Source: Desmodesmus armatus (taxonomy: Eukaryota > Chlorophyta > Chlorophyceae > Sphaeropleales > Scenedesmaceae). Taken from it: a DNA stretch of 64,000 nucleotides. The stretch lies in contig VIIQ02000559.1 of NCBI GenBank assembly GCA_007449985.2, positions 650,501 through 714,500 on the forward strand. The letters are read 5' to 3'. Positions 1 through 11,400 of this stretch are shown here, piece by piece. A program made the position numbers and the translations under genes. The notes beneath the pieces are model-generated. The model made no database searches. It saw only the letters and a program-made list of their open reading frames with translations, and was not told the origin of the DNA. The number at the start of each line of letters is the position of its first letter. Positions within the stretch are counted from its first letter, which is position 1.

Positions 1-45
1 CCCAACCATGCTTCAATTAAACCCTGTTATGAATATACCCTGCAG

Positions 46-2927
46 GTACTGGTCAAATGATGACCGCTGGGGGGCAGTCAGCACAGAGCAGCGTGGGCAG
101 ATGTTCAAGGAGCGCTTTGGGGCACATGCAGCGGCGGCAGCAGCACGGAAAGAGGTGAGCATGCTTCTGAAACTTCCCAGCCTTTGCTGGCGCACCCCGC
201 AGCTGACAAAGTGCAGTCGTTTACAACAGCCACATAGGAAGGTTTTGATGGTGGATCCGTCCTAAAATATGTGCCGCTTCACGGTGGCGGCGTTGTCACG
301 GCTTGATCGCTGTCGCCGCCCCCAATGCACACTCATACTGTTATCTGCGGCCACGCCACCAGCTTCACTCAACCAGGAGTCTGCGAGGGTGGCACTTGCA
401 CTTGCCGCACAGCGCAGGCGACATCCCCGCACCTTCACGTGAATGTGTTCCTGTCTGCAGGTTCGAGCACAGCAGCTGGCTGTGCAGTTCCGGAGGCTGC
501 TGCAGCAGCTGAACGTCGCCGCATCCAGCAGCTGGCGCGGGTCTGTGCGTGATGCTGTCAGGGCTGCTGCCGCGCAACACAAGGCAGAGAATGGCGATGC
601 GGAAGCTGCAGGTGTGTTGGCTGGCTGACTGTATGTCCGCCTGGTTGCCTTTGCCACGCATAATATTTATTACATGAAGATGGGGCATGCCATGTGTGAT
701 TCTTTGTCCAACACTCTTAGCCAGGAAGGAGTGGCAGGGGCATTATGGGCAGGGCTAGTCAGATTGCTTTAGCTCAGCAGCACATGCAGGCTTGTGCATC
801 TCCTTGCAAAGCAATGCACCAGCTGGGCTTTCGTGTGGCCTTGGCCGCCCAACGCCGACACATGCGCTGCTGCGTAGCCAGCATGGCACTAGCAAAACCC
901 ACGTCCTTGCCTACCTCTGTTGCTGCTGTTGGTGGTGGCTGTTGCAGCGTCTGCTGATGGGGAACAGGAAGTGGAGCCAGCAGCAGCAGCTGCTGCGTTG
1001 GAGGAGGCAGAGAGAGAGCAGCTGTTCCGGCAGTACGTCTCAGAGCTGGGCAAGCAGGAAGCCAGGTATGCCTGTGTCTTTTGATCACTCCTGCGTTTTG
1101 AATGTATGTGTCACTCTTATCACTCCTGTGCTGAGAGGTGTGCCTGGTCACCACCCTCAAAGTCAGAGAGAGTTTTCAATTTGGATTATGTTCACATGCA
1201 TGCCCATATCACACACAGGAGACCGCGCCAGCGTCAGCACTTTTGCAAGTCCTGCAGCTGCCTACAGGACGTTCTGTGGTTGCCCTATCAGCTGTGAAAC
1301 GGCATCAGCTCCTCCTTTCTATTTTGGCATTGTGTTCAAGAGTGCTTCGCATACTGACTGCTGGCGCTCGTGCTGGTGGCCGCTAGCACAGAAAGCCACA
1401 CTTGGCAGGCCCCCGTCCTGCATGGATGCTCGTCAGAGAGCGTACAATGCACGCTGCATGGTTGCGCTCAGCACACTCTTGCATCACCCCAAGACCCATC
1501 ACACTCCCGTGTATGCCTATGCAGTGAGCGCCACAAGGCGCAGCAGCAGCGGCAGCGGCAGGCAGCAGCAGAGGCACGGCTAGCGGAGCAGGCAGCTGAG
1601 TCAGCGGCTCGGCAGCGCAAAGCCGCGCGCAGCGATGCCGTGTCAGCGTACAAAACCCTTTTGGCAGAAGTTGTGCGGGATCCTGAGGCCAGCTTCCAGA
1701 CATGGCTACCCAAGCTGACGAAGGATCCACTGGTGGGTGATTGTGGGGCTGGTGGGGGTTCTGATGCGGCGTGTGGGGCGGTGGTGGATACCTTTGCTCG
1801 CTCGCTGAGTGATGAGGATGGCACGTTGTCCCGGTCATTTGGTAGTGTACTGTGTTGACTGGGTGAGTCACTGGGGCAGTGCTGGTGCATCGGTGGTTTT
1901 GATGTGCCTGTGTACAGCAGGGCTGTACTATGGTGGTACCACACATGGTGGTACCACATATCAGGTATGTGGTCCACCATAGTGATATAGTGTTGATTGT
2001 CCTGTCCCACTTGTGTGTCCAATTTCATGCCGCAGGGTCGTGCCAGCAACGATTTGCTGAGTCAAGACGATCTCTCCTTCCACTTCAGTGAACACACTGG
2101 GGCCCTTGCACTGCTGTTGCTGCCACCTGGTTTATGGACATTGCGCTCACGACATATGTAATGCATGTGTGTGTGCCACTGTGCTGCAGGGTCGTGCCAG
2201 CAACGACCTGCTGAGTCAAGACGACCTCTCCTTCTACTTCAGCGAACACACTGGGGCCCTTGCCCAAGCTGCAGCGACAGCCATGGCAGCAGCGTTGACT
2301 GGCGTCATGGACCAACACCTCAAGCCGCTGCTACCAGAGGGCTATGCAGCGTCAGTAGCATCCAGCAGCGGACCTGCAGCAGCAGCCCTAGCCCGGCAGC
2401 TGCCGCAGCCGCTGCAGAAGTTTGCTGCTGCTGAGGAGCTGCTCTCAGGGACGCTAGATGACCGGTGGACACGCCACACAGAGCAGCAGCGGCTAGACGC
2501 GTGGCGCGGCTGGATAGATGAACATGTGTGGGGGAAGCCGCCTGCCCCACCGCCTAGCAGCAGCGCAGCAGCAGCAGCTGGTGGCGACAGGGCGGGGCCC
2601 GGCAGCAGCAGATACCCAGGCAGGCCCCCGGGTAGGGCACCTCCTGACAGCAGCAGCAGCAGGCCCTATGAGCAGCAGCAGCAGGATGGGCGGGGGTACA
2701 ACACGAGCAGAGGCACAGGAGGGTACGATATGTCGCGCTCAAACGGTGCTGCGCGGCAGCAGCGGGAGCCGGAGCGGGAGCGAGAGCAGGACCGCGGCCT
2801 GGAACGTGATTATCGTGATCGGGAAAGGGAACGGGATCGGGGCAGCAGGCGTGACGACCGCAGCAGCAGGGGCGCTCGGTATGAGGACGAGCGAGAGTAT
2901 GATGATCGCAAGCGGCAACGGAGATGA
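46..2927 (+). CDS. FF-domain pre-mRNA processing protein, PRP40C/TCERG1-like (5' partial)
   Basis: Exons 46-154, 461-611, 948-1065, 1525-1732 and 2190-2927 join in consistent phase; the start lies upstream of the window. The first exon reads as the end of an FF domain (WSNDDRW, then EQRGQMFKERF), the third carries REQLFRQYVSEL, and the fourth/fifth form another FF-like helix set (AYKTLLAEV, DQHLKPLL, DDRWTRHTEQQRLDAW). The C-terminus is Pro/Ser/Gln-rich and ends in a long RE/RD/RS-type charged tail. FF domains of PRP40 and TCERG1 bind phospho-CTD of RNA polymerase II and splicing factors, so a nuclear role coupling transcription and splicing is inferred. The order FF domains plus a 'HLKPLL' segment resembles plant PRP40C more than PRP40A/B, but the WW domains that would settle this are outside the window. 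A damaged copy of the last exon's start lies in the preceding intron. Confidence 0.7.
2036..2110 (+). repeat. Partial duplicate of the last exon's 5' end
   Basis: This stretch follows a CAG acceptor and matches 2190-2264, the first ~75 nt of the last exon, with a few substitutions. It then breaks off without a nearby donor. The real exon is the second copy because only that one continues in frame to the stop at 2927. Confidence 0.85.
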
Positions 2928-3709
2928 ACAGCTCTCCCTGCTGATGTTGGCATTGTCACTCCTGTTGTCGTTGTGGACGTGAATGATCTTTTCTCCTGAG
3001 CAGATGCGTTTGGGAAACAGTGGTGTGGCTTTGACGCTTGTTGCTGGCATCTGAGGCCAGGTTTGTCAGCACAGGGTGACCTCATGTGTGACAAGGGATG
3101 TACAGTGTATGTTAACTGTCCGCGGTGTGTTAAACACATGAGTTACAACCATCAAGTGCATGTCATGACAACAGGCTTGAAAAAGTGCGTTCCGACACGT
3201 GTTGTGTTGTGTTGTGTTGTTGACTATCAATGGAGCACTGTCGACTGGCTCAAACACATCCTGGTCAATGTCGTCATGCCGTCACTGTGGTAACCCACTC
3301 ACTCATGGCACATCACCCTTCAAGGTCTCTTTCAATCTCTGGCTGAGTGACTCCGATTGATGACTGAGTGAAGTGCCCATGGTTCACTCGTTCACCTTGA
3401 TGTAGCAACCCTTTCCACAGTTCCGAACTTTGCCTTTCCATATCCACAGTGTGGCAGCCAACACTGAAGTACGAATTCTTGTAAAGCACACACAAAAGTG
3501 TCTCCACAGGAAATCTTGCTACCTCCCCGGTTCCGGGCACTGTCTCAAAGCACACACAAAAAACAAATTCCAGACAGCTGTCTCACACTGATGGGCCATC
3601 CTGTAGAGCCTGTGATGTGGCATGGTACGCATGACATGCATGGTGAAGGTCATCACATGCATCCCGGTTGGCACCAGCCCTTGTGCTGGTGGTGCGCACA
3701 CCGTCACAG
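2928..3709. other. Noncoding stretch after the FF-domain gene
   Basis: No reading frame with recognisable protein content is seen on either strand. It should hold the 3' UTR of the upstream gene. The only structure noted is the left copy of a ~60-bp direct repeat at 3140-3200. Confidence 0.5.
3140..3200 (+). repeat. Left copy of a ~60-bp direct repeat flanking the satellite
   Basis: It begins GAGTTACAACCATCAAGTGC and matches 5431-5490 with scattered differences. The two copies lie outside the satellite array on either side, ~2.3 kb apart, in the same orientation. Confidence 0.75.
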
Positions 3710-5310
3710 CGTTGTCCTGCCAGGCCTCAAATGCAAACTACTGAGCGCTTTGCATGGCGCAAGAGACTACTACAGCGCTGTGGGCCGCCCACAATGAGTT
3801 CAAGGGTTGAAGTGTGGGGTGCAGTCAGTATGCGAGCCACTTTATCCCAGTAATTTGCTCATGCTGTTTGAATGTCAAGTGATCTTGCCAGGCCTCAAAT
3901 GCACACAATCAAGCGCTCTGCATGGCGCAAGAGACTACTATAACGCTGTGGGCGACCACATTGAGGTTAGTGGTTGGGGTATGGATGCATTCAGTATGCA
4001 TGAGGGTCCATCAAAGTAGCTTACCCATGCTGTTTGTACGTGGCGTGCTGTGGCCAGGCCTTGATAGCACATGAGTGAGCGCTCTGCATGGCACAAGAGA
4101 CGACTAAAGCGCCGTGGGCGACCACAATGAGGTTTAGTGGCTGGGGTTTGGGGTGCAGTCATGATGCTGGCAGCTTCATATAAGTAATAGTCCCATGCTG
4201 TTTTGACGTCAAGTGGTCTTGCCAGGCATCAAATGCATATATTTGAGCACTCTGCATGGCGCAAGAGACTACTACAGCGCTGTGGGCGCCCACAATGAGG
4301 GTTCAGTGGCTGGGGTGTGGGGTGCAGTCATCATGCAAACCACTTCGTTTGAGTAATTCTTCCTTGCTGTTTGGACGGCAAGTGGTCTTGCCAAGCCTCA
4401 GATGCACACAATTGAGCACTCTGCATGGCGCAAGAGACTACTACAGCGCTGTGGGCGCCCACAAACAGGGTTTAGTGGCTGGGGTGTGTGGTGCAGTCAT
4501 GATGCTGGCAGCTTCATCTAAGGAATTCTTCCATGCTGTTTGGACGTCAAGTGGTCTTGCCAGGCCTCAAATGCATATACTTGAGCACTCTGCATGGCGC
4601 AAGAGACTTCTACAGCGCTGTGGGCGCCCACAATGAGGGTTCAGTGGCTGGGGTGTGGGGTGCAGTCATGATGCTGGCAGCTTCATCTAAGTAATTCTTC
4701 CATGCTGTTTGGACGTCAAGTGGTCTTGCCAGGCCTCAAATGCATATACTTGAGCACTCTGCATGGCGCACGAGACTACTACAGCGCTGTGGGGCGCCCA
4801 CAATGAGGGTTCAGTGGCTGGGGTGTGGGGTGCAGTCATGATGCTGGCAGCTTCATCTAAGTAATTTTCCCATGCTGTTTGGACGTCAAGTGGTCTTGCC
4901 AAGCCTCAAATGCACACAATTGAGCACTCTGCATTGCGCAAGAGACTACAACAGCGCTGTGGGTTGTAATAAGATCGCAGAGGCTGAAGCTGCCGTGTCT
5001 GTCAACGAAAAGAAGTGGTGAATGATGCATATGCATGTGCAAATGCGGCTAGACGAGCTTCGAGCTACAACAGCGCTGTGGGGCGCCCACAATGAGTGTT
5101 CAGTGGCTGGGGTGTGGGGTGCAGTCAGGATGCAAGCCACTTTATCTAAGTAATTTTCCCATGCTGTTTGGACGTCAAGTGGTCTTGCCAGGCCTCCAGT
5201 GCACACACTTGAGCACTCTGCATGGCGCAAGAGACTACTGCAGCGCTGTGCGCCCCCACAATGAGGGTTGGTGGCTGGGGTGTGGGGTGCAGTCAGTATG
5301 CAAGCCAGAT
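3710..5310. repeat. ~169-bp tandem satellite, about ten units
   Basis: The core ACAGCGCTGTGGGC recurs near 3771, 3940, 4109, 4274, 4446, 4611, 4782, 4951, 5070 and 5240, mostly 165-172 bp apart. Each unit also carries CATGCTGTTTGGACGTCAAG, GGTCTTGCCAGGCCTCAAATG, GCATGGCGCAAGAGACTAC and GGGTGTGGGGTGCAGTCA. The interval 4968-5060 is unrelated sequence replacing part of a unit, which explains the one short spacing. Open frames inside it are by-products of the repeat; no protein is supported. Confidence 0.93.
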
Positions 5311-5430
5311 CTGTCCTTGAATAAACTCATTGCGATCTTTGTTGGTTACAGACATGGTAGCACATCACTGCCAACCCCACAAAACACACTGAAGACCTGA
5401 TACATCTGACGGCGACGCAAGACAGGCCCC

Positions 5431-5490
5431 GAGTTACATCCATCAAGTGCATGTCATGATGACAGGCTTATCAAGTGCTTTTCCAACACG
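5431..5490 (+). repeat. Right copy of the ~60-bp direct repeat
   Basis: It matches 3140-3200 (GAGTTACATCCATCAAGTGC, then CATGTCATGATGACAGGCTT). It lies just beyond the satellite's right end. Confidence 0.75.
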
Positions 5491-5856
5491 CACATAGTGG
5501 CAACGTGTTTCAACGTGTTTTTACCGCTGGCAGTACAGCCCTCAACAGCACGTGCAAAGCCGACGACAGAGACACCGCAGCCGCCTCAATCACACCACAA
5601 TACACAACAGAAACACTTTGAAAGCACGGAAGCCACGACAGCCTCACACCAAGTCCTCACTCTTACACATCCCTCACTCAACTTTCCACTCCAAAGACAC
5701 AACAGCAAGCACTGGCAGGCCGCCTCTCCTTCTCAAACTGAAAACACTGCCACGGCACAACAAAAAACCGCACTGTACCACAGCCAGCTACATAGTGCAT
5801 ACCCACGCCTTTTCAAGCCCAACTGCTCCACATTCATGGCAATAACTGCTCCACGT
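5491..5856. other. Noncoding stretch downstream of MSRB
   Basis: No gene is seen. It lies 3' of the minus-strand MSRB stop and probably includes its 3' UTR. It is A/C-rich on the plus strand, with no conserved reading frame. Confidence 0.5.
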
Positions 5857-7542
5857 TCATGCGGAAGGCTCAAAGCCCATGGCCAAGCCGTTCATGCAGT
5901 ACCTCAGGCCCGTTGGTGGTGGCCCGTCATCAAACACATGGCCCAAGTGACCTCCGCAGCTCTTGCAGCGCACTTCAGTCCGGGGCATGAAGAATATGGA
6001 GGCATCCAGTGTCTCCGCAACAGCACCTGCAGCAGACAAACCAAAAACCTGTAATCAAGGCTCGAAGGCAGACTGCGTGCAACGCTGACGGTGCTGCTTA
6101 GGTTGGACACTCTGAATCAAGGGCGGCTGCCAGCTTCCAGGCTGAAAGGATCAGTGGCCAGCTGCCCCTGCAACTGGGTATGAGGCCTGTAATCCAGCCA
6201 CTTGCTGCATACGTGCTTGTTGCTGATGCTGCAACCAAACACAGGCTCGATGATGTGCCGGCTGCTGCTGGTTGCTGTGCCAGCAACTGGTGCTGCTGCT
6301 GCTGCTGCTGCTGGAGATGATCCTACACCGCCCTTTCTGGAGACAAGCAGGCTCTCACCGTCCAGTGGCTCATAGAACGAGGGCCAGCCGGTGCCGCTGT
6401 TGAACTTGGTTTCGCTGGAAAACAGCGGGGAGCCACAGCCAGCACACACAAATTTCCCCCGGCGCTTCTCATTGTTCAGCGGACTGCAACACAGCACAGA
6501 AATAGAACAGCGCAAACGCAGACACATTTGGTGGGGGGCAAGTGTGTCACAAGTGGATGCTTTCACCGCTGCGTTGCACTCTGTACACTGGGTGACTTGA
6601 ACGGAGAAGGTATATACTCATGTCTGAAGGAGGCCTGCAACATAAGCCAGTACTGAAACATACTCCTATGCTGCTGGTACATCATGCAACTAGAGCTGGG
6701 ACATGCGACGGATCAGAATGCCAGCGCACATGTGATGCGGAGGCTGCAGGACATGCGTGATTGCCTGCTAGACTGCACAAAACACAGCAGAGACGGCCAC
6801 AGGCACACAAACAAGAACTGTACCCAGCTGCTACAGCTCAGCCACCAAAGCTGTCAGCAACCCCCGGCAACAAAACACCCTGCAAGTGCATAAAGTGCTG
6901 CAGGAAATAATTGAAAAGGTACATGTGGGTACATATTCACCTTGAGCGGGGGAGCTCTGTGCCTGCCTGTCGCAGGATGAAGTACTGCCCAGGTTCCAAC
7001 AGCTGCTTCCACTCTGCATCAGTATGCACCACTTTCTGCAGCAGCAACACCAACAGCAGAGTAGGTCAGCACGGTGCTGAAATCTCACGCCATGCGGGAC
7101 CATGTACACCCTCTGGAAAGATCTGCAGACTTCGAATTGGCGTGGTGGTTTGGAGGCTACACAGGATTCCGTCCTGCAATCCTCTGCTTAAATTGATGTG
7201 ACCTGCAATGTCACACAAGCTGCTTCAAGCAAGTTTCGCCCTACTGCGGTACCAACTGCTGGCAAAGGCTAAGAAAGGCTGCTGCAGTGGCTGACTGTAC
7301 TGGCATCTGCAACGGTCTGCCATACAGCACAGCATCATCGGTCTGCCCCTCAGCAGTACAACTTCCACCACAGCTGCTAGCGAGCCAAGCAACAGCTGAT
7401 GCATGCAGAGCTGGGCCTGATCACCCGCCTCACCTCTCCCTTCCTCTCATCCTCCTCTGCCTTTGCGACCCCAGCTGCTGCACCTGTTGCCAGCAAGCCG
7501 CTGCCAACAAGCAGACGGCGGGAAACCTGAGCGCCGCTCGAC
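5857..7542 (-). CDS. MSRB: Methionine-R-sulfoxide reductase B, plastid, possibly thylakoid-lumen targeted
   Basis: Minus-strand exons 7434-7542, 6941-7035, 6329-6483 and 5857-6026 join in phase and give a complete SelR domain: [64 protein letters not shown] and RYCMNG. The CxxC pairs CAGC and CKSC are the usual zinc ligands; the Cys of RYCMNG is at the catalytic position, although most family members read YCxNS. The enzyme reduces methionine-R-sulfoxide in proteins with thioredoxin-type donors. The most upstream exon found reads [18 protein letters not shown], then VAKA and an acidic stretch. That is an RR pair plus a hydrophobic stretch with an AxA-type cleavage site, as in Tat lumenal signals. 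The exon with the start codon was not fixed; a candidate lies near 7650. It is transcribed away from CLPF. Confidence 0.92.
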
Positions 7543-8420
7543 CTGCACAGCACAGCAGGTACAGCATAAACACTGTTAGTGCAACATTGTTGCTGCTAAA
7601 AGCATCCTCAGCACAGGGAACCTGATGCAGCTTGTGCTGTATGCGTGCTGCGCTCGCATGACAGGCTGCAGAACATCGCTGCAGGACACCTCAGCCCGCA
7701 GGACTGCACAGCACAGCGGACGATGTATACGGAGCGCACTGCTGCTGCCAACACGTTCATCAAAGCAACCATACGCTAATGTTCCACTCATGCGCTGCTT
7801 GAACTTGAGGCTGCACCTTGTTGCAAACGACAGCCAACAGAGCACATGGCTGTTGGGACCTACCGGTCTGCTGGTGTTGCGCAGGACACTGTGCTGGTCC
7901 TGCGGCTGCTGTGGGGCCTGCATGGGCGCGATGTGAACGCCCTGAAGCTACTGGACATCTGCAGGAAGCATGCAGGGTGTTATCTTATGTTCTGGGGGCC
8001 TGGTGCATCAGGGGCCACACACCCAGCCACTAGCCTGTCCTGGCCTTACCAGCATGTTGACTTCTGGTGCTACACGTGCTCTTGTGAAACCGAATGTGTC
8101 ATCAAAGTTGGTGAATCGCCTTCACCTGAATCAAGCGAGCAACGTATGCTTGGTAGTGCCCCAAACCCACATCTGCTAGACCCCACCGTGACTGTTGCTG
8201 CCACATGTGACACTTGGGCGCTTCTGCTGCGATCGACAGTGCATATGGGATGTGTAGAAAGTCAATTGCGCGTGAGCGTTGTACACGGAGCTAGGTGCTT
8301 TGATGTTTGCAGATCGCTGATCTCACCAGACCGGTGTGACGTTTTGGTCCAGAACACGTCGTTCGGCCACCCACAAAGGCTTTCCTTGCTGTCAGACTTA
8401 CGTACGGGAGCCCTCCAGCG
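7543..8420. promoter_or_regulatory. Head-to-head intergenic region between MSRB and CLPF
   Basis: The two plastid genes diverge from this ~0.9-kb interval, so it must hold both promoters plus the unresolved first MSRB exon. I see no clear TATA box or other named motif. A shared promoter is an inference from geometry only. Confidence 0.4.
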
Positions 8421-11400
8421 ATGCTTGGTGCGCTCCAGTACAGCAGCACGTCAGCTGCACCGGTTTGCCAGGCTCGGACAAAGAATGTGCAGCACTTGGC
8501 ACCACGGCTACACTCATCCTGCAGCCCATGTGGTTGCAGTCAAACCCAGCTGTTGCAACACAGCAGCAGCATCCCAAGCTGCAGCAGCAGCAGCGGCAGT
8601 GCCCGCCTAGTCAGCAGAAGCAGCGCGCGGCTCATCGTACGTGCCAGTGGCGACAGCTCAGACAGCTGGACATGGAACAGCCCAGACTGGAGGGCTCTGC
8701 AGCGTAAAGCCAGGGCAGCTGGTGAGCTATCACTCCACACTGCCAGCCCACACATACTGTGTCACTGCGCCTAACCCCTATGTTGCCCCAAACCTTGCTG
8801 GTGTACCATGCAAGCCAACTCTTTGCTGCTGCGTGATCTGAATGATACTGTACCTGCTGCACTCCCTTTTTCCAGGAAGCAGAGAGGTGGAGCGCTCAGC
8901 ACTCGTGAATGAGGAGATCGTGTACTTCATCTTCCAGCTTGAGTTGGATGCGCAGCTGCAGCGTGCATTGAACTACGAAGCATATGAAGCAGCACAGCAG
9001 ATTCGCAGCAAGCGCGAGACGGTGAGTGCGGGCGGCACTGGGGCACTGGGGCAGGCAACAGAACATGATAGTGATGATGCGCATTTCTGGGGTGGGGTGG
9101 GAGGAGGGGGGACTGCGGACTGCGGACTGCGGGTTGCAATGCAGAACAGAAGTAGAGTTGGTGGACAACTGCACACTGGTTTAGGTATCCAGCTCGAGTT
9201 GGACGCGCAGCTGTAGCGTGCGCTGAACTATGAGGCATTTGAAGCAGCACAGCAAATCCGCAGCAAGCGCGAGACGGTGAGTGCGGGTGGCAAAAGAACG
9301 TGCTGTGATAGTGCGCATTTGCGCAGGGTGGGGCGTGTGCATTTGCGGGGACTGCGGACTGCATCACGAGTAAAACTGGAGACAGTGAGAGTCTGCGCAC
9401 GGGCGCACACTGTGTGGGAATGCAGCTCAAGTTGGACGCGCAGCTGCAACGCGCATTACGAAGCGTACGAAGCAGCACAGCAGATCTGCAGCAATCGTGA
9501 GACGGTGTGTGCGGGAAAATGTCACTGTGCATTAGGACGGCGGGTGCACTGGGTGTGGCGGTGCGAATAGTCGCGGGGTTGACGATAGTGTGGGTGCGGG
9601 CGCTCTGTGTAGGCAACGAATTGGGGTGGCAGCAGCAACTAGCTGGGTTGGCAGTAGGTGGACCTACGAGACATGTTGGAGCGCAAGGCAGCTTCTGCTG
9701 CTGCCTCTATGAGTGGGGCAGATGCAGTGCTCACTGGCTCTCACTCACTGACTGACCATAGTCTCACTTTTGTTTCTAGGTGGACCTTGCCCTGCGGGGC
9801 ATGTTGGAGCGCAAGGCAGCATCCGCTGCCGCCTTAATGAGTGAGGAAGATGCAGTGCTCATTTCTCTCACTCACACCATTTATCCCAGTTATGCCTATC
9901 TTTTCAGGTGTATTTTGCCCTGCGGGACATGTTCACGCAAGGGCGCCTCAGCTGCCACTAACTCAGTGATGAAGCCGTAGAGCACTGCGGCTCTCACTCA
10001 CTCACTCACCCACCATATATCTCACACTTTTCTCTCTGTATAGGTCGACCTTGCCCTGAGAGACATGTTGGAGCGCAAGGCAGCGTCTGCTGCCGCATCA
10101 ATGAGTGAGGAAGATGCAGTGGGGGCGGGAGTGGCACAGGCCAGCCTGGATCTCACTGACACAATGAGTGAGGGGCTGCGGCTCAGGAGTGAGATGCAGC
10201 GGGCAGTGCAGGAGGAGCGGTGAGTCGTTCCAACATCAATCCAGGTTGTGGTTCTGCAAGTAAACCTCCAAGACCGCATGTGGGGCAGTAGCTCATCAAG
10301 TACCGTGTGAGCTGCCAATATAGCTGTTGTGTGCTTCCTGGTTGGTTGCAAGGACCCAAACTAGGGGAGCTTCGACCAGGGCACACTGGTTGCACGCTAG
10401 TCAACCAAGGCTCGTGAAGGTAAATGATTGCGTAAAGCCGCACTGTGTGCGAAACACGCACACCCCTCCCTCCATCTTCCACTCACTCACTCACTCACTC
10501 TCTCACGCACGCACGCAAGCACGCACGCATGCACACATGCATGCATGCATGCACTCTGGCGCACTCATGCGCTAACTTATCGCACTTTTCTCGCCCCCAC
10601 GCCATTTGTGCAGGTATGGCGATGCAGCCAAGTTCAGAGACATGCTGGCCACCCTTGACAGACAAGCCAAGCAAGCAGCAGCGCTCGCAGCAGAGGCTGG
10701 TGCAGCTGCCGACAACCAGCCCCGCCTGCGTCTCGGACAGCGAGTGGTGCATCGCGAGCAGGGTTTCAGGGGCGTGGTGGTGGGGTGGGATGTCGGCTGC
10801 TGCGAGAGTGAGGAGTGGCAAGAGAGGGCAGGGGCAGAGGCACTGAAGGGCGGGCTCAGGTGGGTAGGCTTGCGCAGTCGGGGGTGGGAGTTGGCGGGTG
10901 GTGGGTATGTTTGTGCAGTCGGGGGTTGATAGTTGACGGGGTGTTGGGTAGCCTTGTGCATTCGGAAGGGTGGTAGTTGACCGGCCGGGAGCATGTGTGC
11001 GCACTTGTAGCAGGGAAAAGGGGTGCAGCAGCGCTCGCAGCTGAGGCAGGGGCTGCCGCCGACAACCATTTGGGGTGGGGACTTTGCTGTGAGCAAGCCT
11101 GCTGCAGAACCAACAAGCATCAAGATTTGCTTGCTTTCACGTGGTGCTGTCGCAGCCAGCCGTTCTACCACCTGCTGGTTGAGGTGTCTGACTGGGGCTA
11201 CGATGCCTCACAGCCCCCAGTAGCTGCAACATATGTGCCACACATCAGTGATATCCGCTGAAAGTACACCTCACAGACTTTTCTCTGTTGCTGTTGCTGC
11301 CGCAGCCAGCCGTTCTACCACTTGTTGGTTGAGGTCTCTGACTGGGGCTATGATGCCTCACAGCCCCCAGTGGCCTACGTCCCTCAGGAGCTGCTGGCTG

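Noticed and set aside
3720..5400. Several open frames of 70-126 codons in both strands of the satellite
   Set aside because: They are the same repeat read in different phases, with stops shifting between units.
3140..5490. Direct repeats around the satellite as LTRs of a retroelement
   Set aside because: The repeats are only ~60 bp, lack TG...CA ends, and enclose nothing but satellite.
9190..9504. CLPF exon 2 copies as mutually exclusive alternative exons
   Set aside because: One copy has an in-frame TAG and the other a frame-shifting deletion, and neither has the exon's acceptor half.
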